In this document: in pieces, positions 16,403-26,674 of the stretch | How the letters are laid out: every line of letters starts with the position of its first letter | Numbering within the stretch: the first letter of the stretch is position 1 | NCBI RefSeq assembly: GCF_017312485.1 | Contig: NZ_BMBA01000008.1 | Span: 25,784-89,783 of the forward strand | Source of the DNA: Clostridium zeae | Lineage (GTDB): Bacteria; Bacillota; Clostridia; Clostridiales; Clostridiaceae | Direction of reading: 5' to 3' | DNA length: 64,000 nucleotides | Notes under the pieces: model-generated | Seen by the model: the letters and a program-made list of their open reading frames with translations, nothing else | Told to the model about the DNA's origin: nothing | Databases searched by the model: none | Made by a program: the position numbers and the translations under genes

Positions 16403-17836
16403 TTACTGATAATTACTCACTATTCCATCCACTATTGCACTAGACATTTTTTCCGCATCATATCTTTGCATATCATCCGTATTATCTATAAAACAGCCTT
16501 CTATTAATACTGCTGGTGCTGTTGTATTTCTTAATACCGAAAGATTATCAGTTTTTATTCCCCTATTGGTAAATCCTAGGTTAACCAGGTTGTTTAGTAT
16601 AGTTTGTGCCAAGTTTTTAGAAATATCCGAATTAGTTTGGTAAAAAACTTCCGATCCATGAGCTTGTCCATTAAATACGTTAAAATGAACACACACAAAT
16701 CTTCCAACTTCATTTTCATTAGCATAATTTGATCTTTGTATTAATGAATCACTAGTACTTGTGGCACTTGATGGCAGTGTATCAATTACCGTATATCCAA
16801 GATTCTTCAATTTATTTATTACTTTATCTCCAACTTCCTTTGTCATTGCATCTTCTTGCCTGATTCCCGTAGCCCCAGAATCATAATCGTTATTATGACC
16901 TATATCAATAGCTACTTTTGGCTTTACATATTGAGATAATTCACTTGTCTTAACTAATTTTATAATCAAGCCTTCTATTCTAAGACTTCTTCCTACATAT
17001 CCCGATATTTCGCCATCACCAAGCCAACCTTGCCAACCTCTACCTTCTACATAGGTTTTATATATTATATGGTAATCACCAACATTTCCATCAAGCTTTA
17101 TTCTCAAACCTTCTATTCTTAAGCATTTTCCAGTAGATCCAGAGTTTTGCCCACTTTCTACCCAATTCGTCCAGCCAACATTTTGAACATGGGTTTGGTA
17201 TAGTATTTTTAGCCCCTGCGGAGCATTAATACTATATATATTTATACTCTCCATTCTTAAACCTTCACCAGGAGTTCCAGCAATATCTCCCTCCTTTTTA
17301 ACTTGTTGCCAACCAATTGTTTGCATATGTGCTGTATAATTTAATGTCATTTGGTTTCTCACTAATCTAATTCTAATTGCCTCAATCCTTAAGCTTTTTC
17401 CTGTAGTTCCTGCTACTTCACCATTCTTAACCCAGTTTTGCCAACCAATATCTTGTATATGAACTTGATATTGAACATCATAGCCTGCTACATTTTCTAA
17501 CTGAATCTTAATAGCTTCAACTCTAAGCGCATTTCCTACAGTTCCAGATACTTGTCCATTTTCTACCCAATTTTGCCAACCTAAATTTTGAACATGAGTC
17601 TGATATTTTATTTTCATTCCTGAACTAGGATTCTGTAATTCTATCTTAACAGCCTCCATTCTAAGTGCTTTACCACTTGTTCCTGAATCATTTCCATTTG
17701 AATTATAGTCTTGCCACCCAATATCTTGGATATGACTTGAATATTTTACTCCTTGAAGCTCGTCTGCTTTTGCGACATGTTTGAACCCTATTATACATAC
17801 CAACAATGGTAATATAAATAATACTAACTTTCTCAT
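16403..17836 (-). CDS. Secreted ChW-repeat N-acetylmuramoyl-L-alanine amidase (Amidase_3)
   Basis: It is a zinc amidase that would cut the stem peptide from muramic acid in the wall. The signal peptide ends near residue 24 (AKA). Six ChW repeats fill residues 28-296. The Amidase_3 domain starts at about 305 with VAIDIGHNN. The zinc ligands are probably His314, Glu328 and His384, and catalytic Glu446 lies in VLIEGCFIDN. The 477-residue length is consistent with a repeat region plus one catalytic domain. It sits between the flippase and rfbD with short gaps (22 and 34 nt), so it is likely cotranscribed with polysaccharide genes. Possible roles are opening peptidoglycan for polymer attachment or binding that polymer through the ChW modules; both are inference. 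Confidence 0.93.
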   Translation of the reverse strand: MRKLVLFILPLLVCIIGFKHVAKADELQGVKYSSHIQDIGWQDYNSNGNDSGTSGKALRMEAVKIELQNPSSGMKIKYQTHVQNLGWQNWVENGQVSGTVGNALRVEAIKIQLENVAGYDVQYQVHIQDIGWQNWVKNGEVAGTTGKSLRIEAIRIRLVRNQMTLNYTAHMQTIGWQQVKKEGDIAGTPGEGLRMESINIYSINAPQGLKILYQTHVQNVGWTNWVESGQNSGSTGKCLRIEGLRIKLDGNVGDYHIIYKTYVEGRGWQGWLGDGEISGYVGRSLRIEGLIIKLVKTSELSQYVKPKVAIDIGHNNDYDSGATGIRQEDAMTKEVGDKVINKLKNLGYTVIDTLPSSATSTSDSLIQRSNYANENEVGRFVCVHFNVFNGQAHGSEVFYQTNSDISKNLAQTILNNLVNLGFTNRGIKTDNLSVLRNTTAPAVLIEGCFIDNTDDMQRYDAEKMSSAIVDGIVSNYQ

Positions 17837-17858
17837 AACACCCTCCCCTAAAAAAATA

Positions 17859-19256
17859 TTACTTTTTTACTAATAAAACAATATTCTTCAATTCTTTTCT
17901 GAAAAACAACAAATTTATCAGAATAAGTACTGCTATATAAATAAATATACCAATATACCACTTAAAAAACTGAGCTATAGCTATGAACAATACAAAAATA
18001 ATTATATCAAATATTTGGTATCTAATAACCGTTATATTTAATAATTTACAAAAATATCTATCTGAGTATATTATCCATAAAACAAAGGAGATCAGAGTTG
18101 CTATAGCTACTGATATGCTACTTCTAAAAATTGCAAAAGCAACTATATTGGTCACCACAGCTATGACTAAAGCAACTAAATTATTCTTAGTATAGTCCTT
18201 AGTCGCCTTCAAAACCTTGTACATATTTTGAACAAGTATATTTATAATTCCACTACATACAATTGTCGGAATCAGATATATCAATATCTCAAGGGAATCT
18301 GTGTATTTCGATACAAACCGTTCAACTATGAAACTTATTATAAAATAACCACTTAGAGCAAACGTCATAACGAAACTTATAGCATATCTACTAATCTTAT
18401 ACACAGAATCATACTTACTCTTATCTGATCTAGTTAAAAAAGGATATATTACCGAAGTAACAGAACTTAGTAATACTAAAAATAAAGAAACTAATGTGTA
18501 TGCAAAAGAATACATGGCAAAATCATATTTAGTCATAAATCTATCAACTATAAGTCTATCAATACCCAAAACTAAGAGTGTCGTAAAATTTCCCATCATA
18601 GCTAAAAATCCAATTCCAAATATCGATTTGTACTCATTAAAACTATTTTTTATTGATTCACTTTTACCAAATACTATCTCTTTATTATTAATTATGTATA
18701 TAATCACAACAATAAAGTTAACTATTGTTTGTATAATAATATAGTATACATAGCCGTATTGATTAATTAAAAGTAACACTACACATCCAATTCCATAAAA
18801 TAACTTTGTAAAAATAGTATTGAATGAAAATAACTTAAATCTTCTAGTAAATTGGTGTATAAATGAAAACAACATGGCCATGTTTATTAAAACCATATTA
18901 ATTACTACAAACAGCATAACTATATTTCTATCTTTATCTGCTGTAAACAAACATACCCCAAAACCTAATACAATAGCTTCAACTAATTGTAATAAAAGCA
19001 TAAACTTAAAATATGCCCTAAATTTTTCTCTTGGTAAATCATCATAGTCATAAGCTCCATATTTTATATAAATTCCATCTAAAAATCCAAAATGAGTTAT
19101 CCCAACATATGTTATATAGAAACTGAATACTCTTATATAGTTATAATCGTTATACCCTAAGTAGGCAGGTAATACAAATCCAGTTATTACTCCTATTAGT
19201 AAGGTGATTATATTTGCACTTAACGTATAATATAAATCTCTGAACTTTTTGTTCAT
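17859..19256 (-). CDS. Polysaccharide flippase (Wzx-type, MOP superfamily)
   Basis: It is an integral membrane protein predicted to flip undecaprenyl-pyrophosphate-linked repeat units across the membrane. About twelve to fourteen hydrophobic helices span 465 residues. The N-terminal LSANIITLLIGVITGFVLPAYLG matches oligosaccharide flippases. ATG 19256 is preferred because AAGGAG lies 9 nt upstream. The frame extends 19 codons further without family similarity. It lies in the middle of the rhamnose and glycosyltransferase cluster, next to a polymerase-like gene at 22906, so a Wzx/Wzy-type assembly route is likely. Confidence 0.9.
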   Translation of the reverse strand: MNKKFRDLYYTLSANIITLLIGVITGFVLPAYLGYNDYNYIRVFSFYITYVGITHFGFLDGIYIKYGAYDYDDLPREKFRAYFKFMLLLQLVEAIVLGFGVCLFTADKDRNIVMLFVVINMVLINMAMLFSFIHQFTRRFKLFSFNTIFTKLFYGIGCVVLLLINQYGYVYYIIIQTIVNFIVVIIYIINNKEIVFGKSESIKNSFNEYKSIFGIGFLAMMGNFTTLLVLGIDRLIVDRFMTKYDFAMYSFAYTLVSLFLVLLSSVTSVIYPFLTRSDKSKYDSVYKISRYAISFVMTFALSGYFIISFIVERFVSKYTDSLEILIYLIPTIVCSGIINILVQNMYKVLKATKDYTKNNLVALVIAVVTNIVAFAIFRSSISVAIATLISFVLWIIYSDRYFCKLLNITVIRYQIFDIIIFVLFIAIAQFFKWYIGIFIYIAVLILINLLFFRKELKNIVLLVKK

Positions 19257-19342
19257 ATGGTTTTTCTCCTTGAAATTTTGTCTATGTATATTAATAATGT
19301 TATTATTTCTCAATAAATTAAAGGGGACATTTCCCCTTCAAT

Positions 19343-20395
19343 TTATTGATTATACATAGTGTCATAGTACTTTTGATAAACTCCAGAAGTAACATTTTCC
19401 ATCCATTGTCTATTATCTAAATACCACTCAATAGTCTTAACTATTCCTACCTCAAAAGTAGTTTCAGGATACCAACCCAACTCTTCTTTTATCTTATCTG
19501 GAGCTATCCCATATCTTCTATCATGACCTTTTCTATCTTCTACATATTTAATTAAGTTTTCTGTCACCATTTCGTCAACATTATCGTGGATATGTTTTAT
19601 AACAGTTTTAACTATTTGAATGTTAGTTCTTTCATTGTGTCCACCAACATTATACACTTCTCCAACTCTTCCGCATCTTACAACCATATCTATTGCCTTA
19701 CAGTGATCTTCTACATAAAGCCAGTCTCTTATATTTAATCCATCACCATATACAGGAAGATCTTTATGGTTTAAACAGTTGTTAATAAGTAGTGGTATTA
19801 GTTTCTCTGGGAAGTGATATGGACCATAGTTATTTGAGCATCTTGTTATAGTTACGGGCATATTGAAAGTATCAAAATAAGCCTTAACCATGAAGTCTGC
19901 TCCAGCCTTACTTGATGAGTATGGGCTGTGAGGATCTAGTGGCGTAGTTTCCATGAAGTATCCTGTCTCGCCAAGCGAACCGTAAACTTCATCTGTTGAT
20001 ACTTGATGATATCTTACTCCTTCTTTCCATCCATTTTCTCTTTCCCATGCATTTTTAGCACAGTTTAATAGGTTAACTGTTCCTAAAACATTTGTACTTG
20101 CAAATATTTCCGGTTCTTTTATACTTCTATCAACATGTGATTCAGCTGCAAAGTTAACAACATAATCTATATCATACTTATCAAAAAGTTCTGTAACTAA
20201 TTCCTTATCACATATATCTCCTTGAACAAAAATATGATTAGGATTTTCTTGTACATCCTTTAAATTTTCAAGATTTCCTGCATATGTAAGCTTATCTAAA
20301 TTAACTATCTTAACATCACTATATTTTTTAAGCATGTAAAGTACAAAATTTGAACCGATGAATCCGGCTCCACCAGTTACTAAATATGTTTTCAT
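19343..20395 (-). CDS. rfbB: dTDP-glucose 4,6-dehydratase
   Basis: It converts dTDP-glucose to dTDP-4-keto-6-deoxyglucose using bound NAD, the second step of dTDP-rhamnose synthesis. The start MKTYLVTGGAGFIGSNF is the Rossmann motif, and YSSSKAGADF is the YxxxK catalytic pair. The HVDRSI, RCSNNYGPYHFPEKLIP and NVGGHNE blocks are diagnostic. ATG 20395 is chosen over the upstream frame opening at 20431, because AAAGGAG lies about 10 nt before it and homology starts there. The extension would overlap rfbC. The 350-residue length is normal. Order rfbA-rfbC-rfbB is kept, with rfbD displaced downstream. Confidence 0.96.
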   Translation of the reverse strand: MKTYLVTGGAGFIGSNFVLYMLKKYSDVKIVNLDKLTYAGNLENLKDVQENPNHIFVQGDICDKELVTELFDKYDIDYVVNFAAESHVDRSIKEPEIFASTNVLGTVNLLNCAKNAWERENGWKEGVRYHQVSTDEVYGSLGETGYFMETTPLDPHSPYSSSKAGADFMVKAYFDTFNMPVTITRCSNNYGPYHFPEKLIPLLINNCLNHKDLPVYGDGLNIRDWLYVEDHCKAIDMVVRCGRVGEVYNVGGHNERTNIQIVKTVIKHIHDNVDEMVTENLIKYVEDRKGHDRRYGIAPDKIKEELGWYPETTFEVGIVKTIEWYLDNRQWMENVTSGVYQKYYDTMYNQ

Positions 20396-20402
20396 AATAA
20401 GA

Positions 20403-20975
20403 TTATTCTCCTTTATATTCAAATGGTACATCTAACTCTTTTAGAGTCTTTTGTTTCTTGTCTTTCTCTGATAAAAGAAGTTCTTCTATTCCATCAAGTG
20501 GCCATTGTACTCCAACTTCTGGATCATTCCATAAAAGTCCACTATCATATTCTGGTGCATAATAATCAGTGCATTTATAGTTAAATACAGCTTCATCAGA
20601 TACTACCAAGAACCCATGTGCAAACCCTTCAGGTACATAGAACTGTCTTTTATTTTCAGCCGTAAGAAGAACACCCTCCCACATACCATATGTTGGAGAA
20701 CCTTTTCTAAGATCTACAGCTACATCATAAACTGAACCCTGGGTAGCTCTTACAAGTTTCCCTTGAGTATGTTTTGTTTGAAAATGTAATCCTCTTAACA
20801 CACCTTTTTTAGACTTTGATTCATTATCCTGAACAAACTCCATCTTTAGACCAGCTTCAAAGAAATCTTTCTTACTGTAAGTTTCCATAAAATAGCCTCT
20901 ATGATCACCAAAAACAGTAGGTTCAATTATATATAAATCTTTTATCTTAGTTTCTATAAAATTAAATTTTCCCAT
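20403..20975 (-). CDS. rfbC: dTDP-4-dehydrorhamnose 3,5-epimerase
   Basis: This cupin-fold epimerase acts on dTDP-4-keto-6-deoxyglucose, third in the dTDP-L-rhamnose pathway. Motifs include FGDHRGYFMETYSKKDF, RGLHFQT (catalytic His), GSVYDVAVDLRKGSPTYG and YVPEGFAHGF. The VFNYKCTDYYAPE segment holds the catalytic Tyr. The 190 residues are typical. The stop lies 7 nt from the rfbB start, so the genes are tightly coupled. Confidence 0.96.
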   Translation of the reverse strand: MGKFNFIETKIKDLYIIEPTVFGDHRGYFMETYSKKDFFEAGLKMEFVQDNESKSKKGVLRGLHFQTKHTQGKLVRATQGSVYDVAVDLRKGSPTYGMWEGVLLTAENKRQFYVPEGFAHGFLVVSDEAVFNYKCTDYYAPEYDSGLLWNDPEVGVQWPLDGIEELLLSEKDKKQKTLKELDVPFEYKGE

Positions 20976-21002
20976 CGTAACTCACCTTCACATATAAGAG
21001 TA

Positions 21003-21887
21003 TTATCTTTTCTTATTTTCCACTTCTTCAACTACATCTATCAAGTATTGGCCGTATCCAGTCTTCATAAGTGGTTTTGCAAGTTCCTTAACTTGATCAG
21101 ATGTAATCCATCCTTTTCTAAAGGATATTTCTTCTAAACAAGCTATATAGGTTCCTTGAGTATTTTGAACTGCTTCAACAAAGTTAGAAGCTTGAAGCAT
21201 TGAACCATGTGTCCCTGTATCTAACCACGCAAGCCCTCTACCTAAAAGTTCAACTTTTAAAGTTCCGTCTTCCATATACACCTTATTTAAATCAGTTATT
21301 TCTAACTCTCCTCTTGGTGATGGTTTTAGTGCTTTAGCTTTTTTTACTACAGAATTATCATAAAAATAAAGCCCTGGAACTGCATACTTTGACTTGGGCT
21401 TTTCTGGCTTTTCTTCTAGAGAAACAACATTCCCTTTATCATCAAATTCCACTACTCCAAAGGCCTTTGGATTTTGTACATAATATCCAAATATCATGGC
21501 ACCTTGTTCTAATGCAGCTGCTTTCTTTAAATTATCACTAAATCTTTGACCATAGAAGATATTATCCCCTAATATCATAGCAACATTATCATCTCCAATA
21601 AACTTTTCTCCTATTATGAAGGCTTCAGCAAGTCCATTAGGTGCTTCCTGTATTGCATATTCAATTTTAAGCCCTAATTCAGTTCCATGTTTAAACAATT
21701 CTTTAAAATTAATAATATCTCTCGGTGTAGAGATGATCAAAATTTCTCTAATGCCTGCTAACATAAGCACTGACATAGGATAATATATCATCGGCTTATC
21801 ATATATTGGAACCATTTGTTTTGACATCGCTTTTGTTACTGGATATAGTCTTGTACCAGACCCTCCAGCCAATATTATTCCTTTCAT
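21003..21887 (-). CDS. rfbA: Glucose-1-phosphate thymidylyltransferase
   Basis: It makes dTDP-glucose from dTTP and glucose 1-phosphate, the first step of dTDP-rhamnose synthesis. The N-terminal [13 protein letters not shown] is the nucleotidyltransferase signature. [10 protein letters not shown] is the metal-binding region, and [20 protein letters not shown] and [12 protein letters not shown] are diagnostic of RmlA. The 294-residue length is standard. ATG 21887 follows AGGAGTG. It leads the rfbA-rfbC-rfbB block with 27-nt spacing to rfbC. Confidence 0.96.
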   Translation of the reverse strand: MKGIILAGGSGTRLYPVTKAMSKQMVPIYDKPMIYYPMSVLMLAGIREILIISTPRDIINFKELFKHGTELGLKIEYAIQEAPNGLAEAFIIGEKFIGDDNVAMILGDNIFYGQRFSDNLKKAAALEQGAMIFGYYVQNPKAFGVVEFDDKGNVVSLEEKPEKPKSKYAVPGLYFYDNSVVKKAKALKPSPRGELEITDLNKVYMEDGTLKVELLGRGLAWLDTGTHGSMLQASNFVEAVQNTQGTYIACLEEISFRKGWITSDQVKELAKPLMKTGYGQYLIDVVEEVENKKR

Positions 21888-21981
21888 AATTAAACACTCC
21901 TCTTATATATTATTGAAGTCTCTTAATGAAACACCATTTCATCGACACATAAAAATCTTATTATAACCTTATTAAGTGCTT

Positions 21982-22890
21982 TTATATCTTCGATTTGATA
22001 AAGTTTCTGCCTAACTTTATGCCTTCTACCATAGCTCTAGCTTTATCTGACTCACCGTTTGCAATATACTTAATATATTTAGCAATTCTTGATACATAAA
22101 AGAACGCCTTTGCCTTAATCAAAGCAGATTTATCAACCTTGTAGTAATACTTATTCATTAATATAATTCTGTTTCTATTACCCCATTTTACTGAAAATGC
22201 AGATTCTTCCCCACCAGTAGCAGCGCTTACTTTATGATATATTTTTGAGCTTGGGTTATAAATAATTTTATAACCCTTCTCAGCTACAGCTATGCAAAAA
22301 TCTAAATCTTCTAAGTATAAAAAATACTCGTCAGGTAAAAGTCCAACAATTCTAAAAACTTCTGTCTTTATAAGCATACAGCATCCAGTCATAAAATCTA
22401 TTTCTCTGATTGTCTTATCACCATTATCTATGCTACCATAATTCTGATGTGCTCCAGAAAATCTATCCCATTTAATTTGGCCTCCACCAAACCATATTTT
22501 ATTCTTTTGTGAAAAATAGTTTATTTGATTCCCTACTATTCCTATTTTATCATCCATCTTAAATGTCTCAACCATCTTTGCTAAGAAATCCGCCTCTACT
22601 AAAGTATCGTTATTTAGCAAAAGTACATATTGAGCATTATTTTTAATGGCATAATCAATCCCAATATTATTTCCTGAAGCAAACCCACCATTAACCCCCG
22701 ATTGAATAACTTTGCAGTACATCCCTACTGACTCACTAAGAATCTTCTCTGAATCATTTGTAGATTTATTATCTACAATGACGATCTTATAGTTTTTGTA
22801 CTCAATCTTTTTAAGACTTTCCACACACTCAATTGTATCATTGTAGCTATTATAATTTAAAAGTATTATATATATTAAAGGTTCGTTCAT
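21982..22890 (-). CDS. Family 2 glycosyltransferase, rhamnosyltransferase-like
   Basis: It is a cytoplasmic-face GT2 enzyme adding one sugar to a lipid-linked repeat unit. The N-terminus IYIILLNYNSYNDTIECVES, then VDNKSTNDS, GGFASGNNIGI and LLNNDTLVE (DxD-like metal site), place it with the WbbL/RfbF rhamnosyltransferase-type family. Its position next to rfbA supports rhamnose as donor, but that is inference. The FMTGCCMLIKTEVF and DEYFLYLEDLDFC blocks are also typical of this group. The 302 residues include a basic C-terminal tail that may associate with the membrane. Confidence 0.88.
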   Translation of the reverse strand: MNEPLIYIILLNYNSYNDTIECVESLKKIEYKNYKIVIVDNKSTNDSEKILSESVGMYCKVIQSGVNGGFASGNNIGIDYAIKNNAQYVLLLNNDTLVEADFLAKMVETFKMDDKIGIVGNQINYFSQKNKIWFGGGQIKWDRFSGAHQNYGSIDNGDKTIREIDFMTGCCMLIKTEVFRIVGLLPDEYFLYLEDLDFCIAVAEKGYKIIYNPSSKIYHKVSAATGGEESAFSVKWGNRNRIILMNKYYYKVDKSALIKAKAFFYVSRIAKYIKYIANGESDKARAMVEGIKLGRNFIKSKI

Positions 22891-22905
22891 ATTTAAATCC
22901 TTCTC

Positions 22906-24252
22906 TTATAATCTAATTCTTCCTACTATTCTCGTAAAAGCTTTTGGAAGTACTGCTATAAATGCTAATGCTAAAAGTGGATATACATCATGAAAGCCAG
23001 ATGAAATAGATAATGAATTAGCAAAAGTTATACCTAAGCTTATAATTATAAATCTTAATTCGAATCTATCTTTTTCTTTTAGCACATTTGTATGAAAAGA
23101 CTTTTCGCCTAATCCATACATTATACCTAATATTATAGCTACCACCAACACCCCAATCCAACTGAAGTTGACATAAGGTTGAAGGAACATTCCACCTCTT
23201 AACCCATAATGGTCTTCATACCCTGCAAGCTGTTTTGCAGTAAAATTTCCCCATGACCAAGTCTGCCTATAACTTGATAACGAAGACGGTACAAAAGACA
23301 TCAAATCTGCAAGATAGTTCTTACCATAGAGATAACCGTCGAATTTATCTTCGTATTTATTTAATACAAAAGCTCCATCTCTTATATCAGAAAATGTATT
23401 TCCGTACATTACTTCTTGTTCCATTTTATCTGCAAAACTTGTATCAATCTTATTACCATGTCTAATAAATAGCATTCCAATACCTAATACTAATGTAATA
23501 AGCAAAGCAGATACTATTATTAAGTTTGGTTTTTCAAACCTTTTTCTATTTGAGTATATATAGAATAATGTTAAGTTAGCAATTAGATTAACAAAAGGCC
23601 CTCTGCTTCCAACACAAAAGATAATAATAATCCCAATAACCACTAAAACAATAAGATATACCTTTTTTGTATTTATAAACTTCAAAAATATGTATTGAAC
23701 GAGTATAACTATTATTATATTTAGCGCTAGATATATAGGCCTTAAGGAGTTATTTACTCCAGAGTCAAATATCATCCTGTTTCCGAATACAGGAATAGCG
23801 CCTACTTTTATTATAAGCAACCACCACAAAGCTACACATAATACATAAAAATATATTAATAATTTATCTTTTATAACAAAATTATCATTTACTCTTAAAT
23901 AACCTGATGATCCTTTATAAAAGAACTCAAAATATGAAATCGTAAAAATAAAAACAAGAAACCCTATATTGTTAATTATCATATTCTCATTTAGATTACC
24001 TATGTATGCAATTGCAGTTGAACTTCCAAGCGCTTCCCATGCTTTATCATTATATTGAAGCATGGAAATAAACAATAACGCAAATGCTGAAATAAATATT
24101 GAAATATTAAAAGGTGAAAATATATATTCTCTCATTTTATATTTATATATCAAATATGAAATGAAAACAAAAATATTAGTAATTAGCAATAGTTTTACAA
24201 ATATTGTGGAATTGTTTATAAAACTAAAAAAGTAACCCAAATCAATCACCAA
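22906..24252 (-). CDS. O-antigen/oligosaccharide polymerase-like membrane protein
   Basis: About eleven hydrophobic helices cover 448 residues. A long extracytoplasmic loop near residues 270-345 is rich in aromatic and charged residues. VGSRGPFVN before a helix is typical of Wzy-like repeat-unit polymerases. It would join flipped repeat units outside the membrane. The start is uncertain: TTG 24252 and GTG 24249 lie near GAGAG, while TTG 24240 has GGTG at better spacing. Sequence identity in this family is poor, so the call rests on topology and position between glycosyltransferases and the flippase. Confidence 0.75.
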   Translation of the reverse strand: MVIDLGYFFSFINNSTIFVKLLLITNIFVFISYLIYKYKMREYIFSPFNISIFISAFALLFISMLQYNDKAWEALGSSTAIAYIGNLNENMIINNIGFLVFIFTISYFEFFYKGSSGYLRVNDNFVIKDKLLIYFYVLCVALWWLLIIKVGAIPVFGNRMIFDSGVNNSLRPIYLALNIIIVILVQYIFLKFINTKKVYLIVLVVIGIIIIFCVGSRGPFVNLIANLTLFYIYSNRKRFEKPNLIIVSALLITLVLGIGMLFIRHGNKIDTSFADKMEQEVMYGNTFSDIRDGAFVLNKYEDKFDGYLYGKNYLADLMSFVPSSLSSYRQTWSWGNFTAKQLAGYEDHYGLRGGMFLQPYVNFSWIGVLVVAIILGIMYGLGEKSFHTNVLKEKDRFELRFIIISLGITFANSLSISSGFHDVYPLLALAFIAVLPKAFTRIVGRIRL

Positions 24253-24264
24253 CTCTCAAAGTTT

Positions 24265-25380
24265 CTATCGTATAGTTTTCCAATGTGTATTTTGTTTAAA
24301 TTCTTTGTATTTCAAATTTACAAACTCTTGTATTTTCTTTTTAAAAATTTCTTCATCAAATGTTTCAGCATGTTTTCTTATTTCATGTTTGTCAAAACTC
24401 ATTTTTTCAAACTTTTTAACAGCATTAACTAAAGATTCAGTAGTTTGTTCATCAAAAAATGTTCCAGTTACACCATCTACTACGGTTTCTAATGCTCCAC
24501 CCTTACCATAAGCTATAACTGGCCTTCCACTAGCTTGAGCCTCTAGAGGAGTTATTCCGAAGTCTTCCTCTCCAGGAAAAACAAAAGCTCTACATTTAGC
24601 ATAATACTCTTTAATGACTTCATCTGATTGTCTCCCTAAAAATTGTATATTTCCTTTTGCCATTGCTTCAAGCTTTTCTCTTTCTTCTCCATCACCAATT
24701 ATGACAAGAGGTAATCCTAGTTCATTGAAAGCTTTTACTGCTAAATCAATTCTTTTATAAGGAACCAATCTTGACAATATTAAAAAGTAATCTTCATCTT
24801 GATCAACAATATTAAAAAGTTTACATCTAACCGGTGGATGTATAACCACTGATTCTCTCCTATAATGCTTCCATATACGACGTGCTACATTTTCTGAATT
24901 GGCGATAAAATAATCTACTCTATCTGAAGCAAGCTTATCCCACATTCTCATATAATTCATGAAATATTTTAGGAATATTTTTTTTATCTTCTTCATATTG
25001 GTCTTATCTGCATACTCATAATAAAACTCCCATGCATATCTCATCGGTGTATGACAGTAACATACGTGCATTGTGTTAGGATTGGTTACAACTCCTTTTG
25101 CACATGAAGAACTACTACTTAGTACTATATCATATTCATTCAAATCAAAACTCTCAAATGCCATAGGCATAAAAGGAAGATATCTTTGGTGACCATTCTT
25201 CACTTTTTTTTGCAAAAAAGATGTTCTGACATCTATATTTTTTAACTCTTCGTCTAAATTTTCCGGACTATACATAGTTGTATATATAGGGGCATTTTCA
25301 TACAATTCTTTAAAATTAACTACAACTCTTTCAGAGCCTGCCATGTTTGTAAGCCATTCGTGTACAAGTGCTATGTTCAT
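24265..25380 (-). CDS. Family 4 glycosyltransferase
   Basis: It is a GT-B fold cytoplasmic enzyme that adds a sugar to the lipid-linked glycan. The N-terminal MNIALVHEWLTNMAGSERVV is typical of mannosyltransferase-like GT4 enzymes. LSRLVPYKRIDLAVKAFN opens the donor domain, and FPGEEDFGITPLEAQASGRPVIAYGKGGALETV is represented by its EDFGITPLEA Glu-x7-Glu motif. The 371-residue length is typical. The ATG overlaps the stop of manC by one base (TAATG), which implies translational coupling. Adjacency to the GDP-mannose gene suggests mannose as donor, by inference. Confidence 0.9.
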   Translation of the reverse strand: MNIALVHEWLTNMAGSERVVVNFKELYENAPIYTTMYSPENLDEELKNIDVRTSFLQKKVKNGHQRYLPFMPMAFESFDLNEYDIVLSSSSSCAKGVVTNPNTMHVCYCHTPMRYAWEFYYEYADKTNMKKIKKIFLKYFMNYMRMWDKLASDRVDYFIANSENVARRIWKHYRRESVVIHPPVRCKLFNIVDQDEDYFLILSRLVPYKRIDLAVKAFNELGLPLVIIGDGEEREKLEAMAKGNIQFLGRQSDEVIKEYYAKCRAFVFPGEEDFGITPLEAQASGRPVIAYGKGGALETVVDGVTGTFFDEQTTESLVNAVKKFEKMSFDKHEIRKHAETFDEEIFKKKIQEFVNLKYKEFKQNTHWKTIR

Positions 25381-26438
25381 TAAATCACCTCATTAGATAA
25401 ATGCTCTTTAGCAATCTTTATTTCTTGTTCATGTTTCTTAGAAGAAATCATTATGTAATCATCTGTCTCCACAATTATTAGGTCATTTATATTATTCAAT
25501 AATATCTTTTTCTTAGTTAGAACTATATTATTATTTGAATTAAATGGATATCCATTAGCGTTAAATACATTTCCATTAAAATCCTTATTTGAATATCTAT
25601 CAATGCTAGTCCAATTCCCAACATCATCCCAACCAAAATTACAAGGTACTACAAATATTTTATTATATCTCTCCATGATAGCATAATCTACAGATATGTT
25701 ATCTGTTTTATGGTAGTTTTGATTAATATATTCTTGTACTTTATCTTCTTCTAAAGTTATTATCTCTTTTAATGCATCATAAGTAAAAGGCAAGAACTTT
25801 TTCACTAAGTTAAGTATATTCTCAACTTTCCAGAGGAACATCCCGCCATTCCATAAGTAATTGCCCTCTTCTAAATATTGTTTCGCCTTCTCATAATTTG
25901 GCTTTTCTACAAATGATTCAACATCATACACACGCCTATAATCACAATTAAAAAATTCATTTCCTACCTTTATATAACCATATCCAGTCTCAGGTCTATT
26001 AGGCTCCATCCCTAACGTAACTATCGCATCTTCATTTTCATCAACAAACTTAGAAGCGACACTTAAAATATCTATAAAATTATCCTCTTCTCCAATCAGG
26101 TGATCTGATGGCAGAACTACTATATTCGTATCTTTATAGTATCTGCTTATCACTAAAGATGAAAGAGCTATACATGGAGCCGTATTTCTCCCTTCAGGTT
26201 CTACAATTATATTTCTATAAGGTAAATTTGGGAGCTGTTCTTTAACTAAATCTATGTATTTTTCTCCAGTTGAGATAAAAATTCTTTCTATAGGAATCAA
26301 TTTTTCAATTCTATCTACAGTCATCTGTATCATAGTTTTATTCCCTAATAGTTCCAAAAACTGTTTTGGTCTCTCCTCAGTAGAAAGCGGCCAAAATCTT
26401 GTTCCCTTTCCCCCTGCCATTATTAAAGCACAAAGCAT
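25380..26438 (-). CDS. manC: Mannose-1-phosphate guanylyltransferase
   Basis: It makes GDP-mannose from GTP and mannose 1-phosphate. The N-terminal MAGGKGTRFWPLSTEERPKQ is the pyrophosphorylase signature. VVLPSDHLIG, NRPETGYGYIKVG, VESFVEKP and LWNGGMFLWKV are diagnostic. The 352 residues cover the nucleotidyltransferase domain only; the C-terminal isomerase domain of bifunctional enzymes is absent. Mannose 1-phosphate must then come from enzymes outside the window. It is coupled to the GT4 gene at 24265 by a one-base overlap. Confidence 0.93.
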   Translation of the reverse strand: MLCALIMAGGKGTRFWPLSTEERPKQFLELLGNKTMIQMTVDRIEKLIPIERIFISTGEKYIDLVKEQLPNLPYRNIIVEPEGRNTAPCIALSSLVISRYYKDTNIVVLPSDHLIGEEDNFIDILSVASKFVDENEDAIVTLGMEPNRPETGYGYIKVGNEFFNCDYRRVYDVESFVEKPNYEKAKQYLEEGNYLWNGGMFLWKVENILNLVKKFLPFTYDALKEIITLEEDKVQEYINQNYHKTDNISVDYAIMERYNKIFVVPCNFGWDDVGNWTSIDRYSNKDFNGNVFNANGYPFNSNNNIVLTKKKILLNNINDLIIVETDDYIMISSKKHEQEIKIAKEHLSNEVI

Positions 26439-26674
26439 AACTATCTTCTCCTTCTATACGCTTTTAATTATCTTGTGAAGATTAGATGAATTAATTAGTT
26501 TATTATCTTAGCAAGTCAACCTGCTTAATATAATCAATCTACACTTATCGAATTCACTTTTTATTGTATTTAATTCTATATCTTCACTTATTTATATTAA
26601 ATCCAAATAATCAAGACTAAGATAATTCAATTCTTAGCCTTCATTCATTTTCACTTTAAGAATAGTAATTAAGA

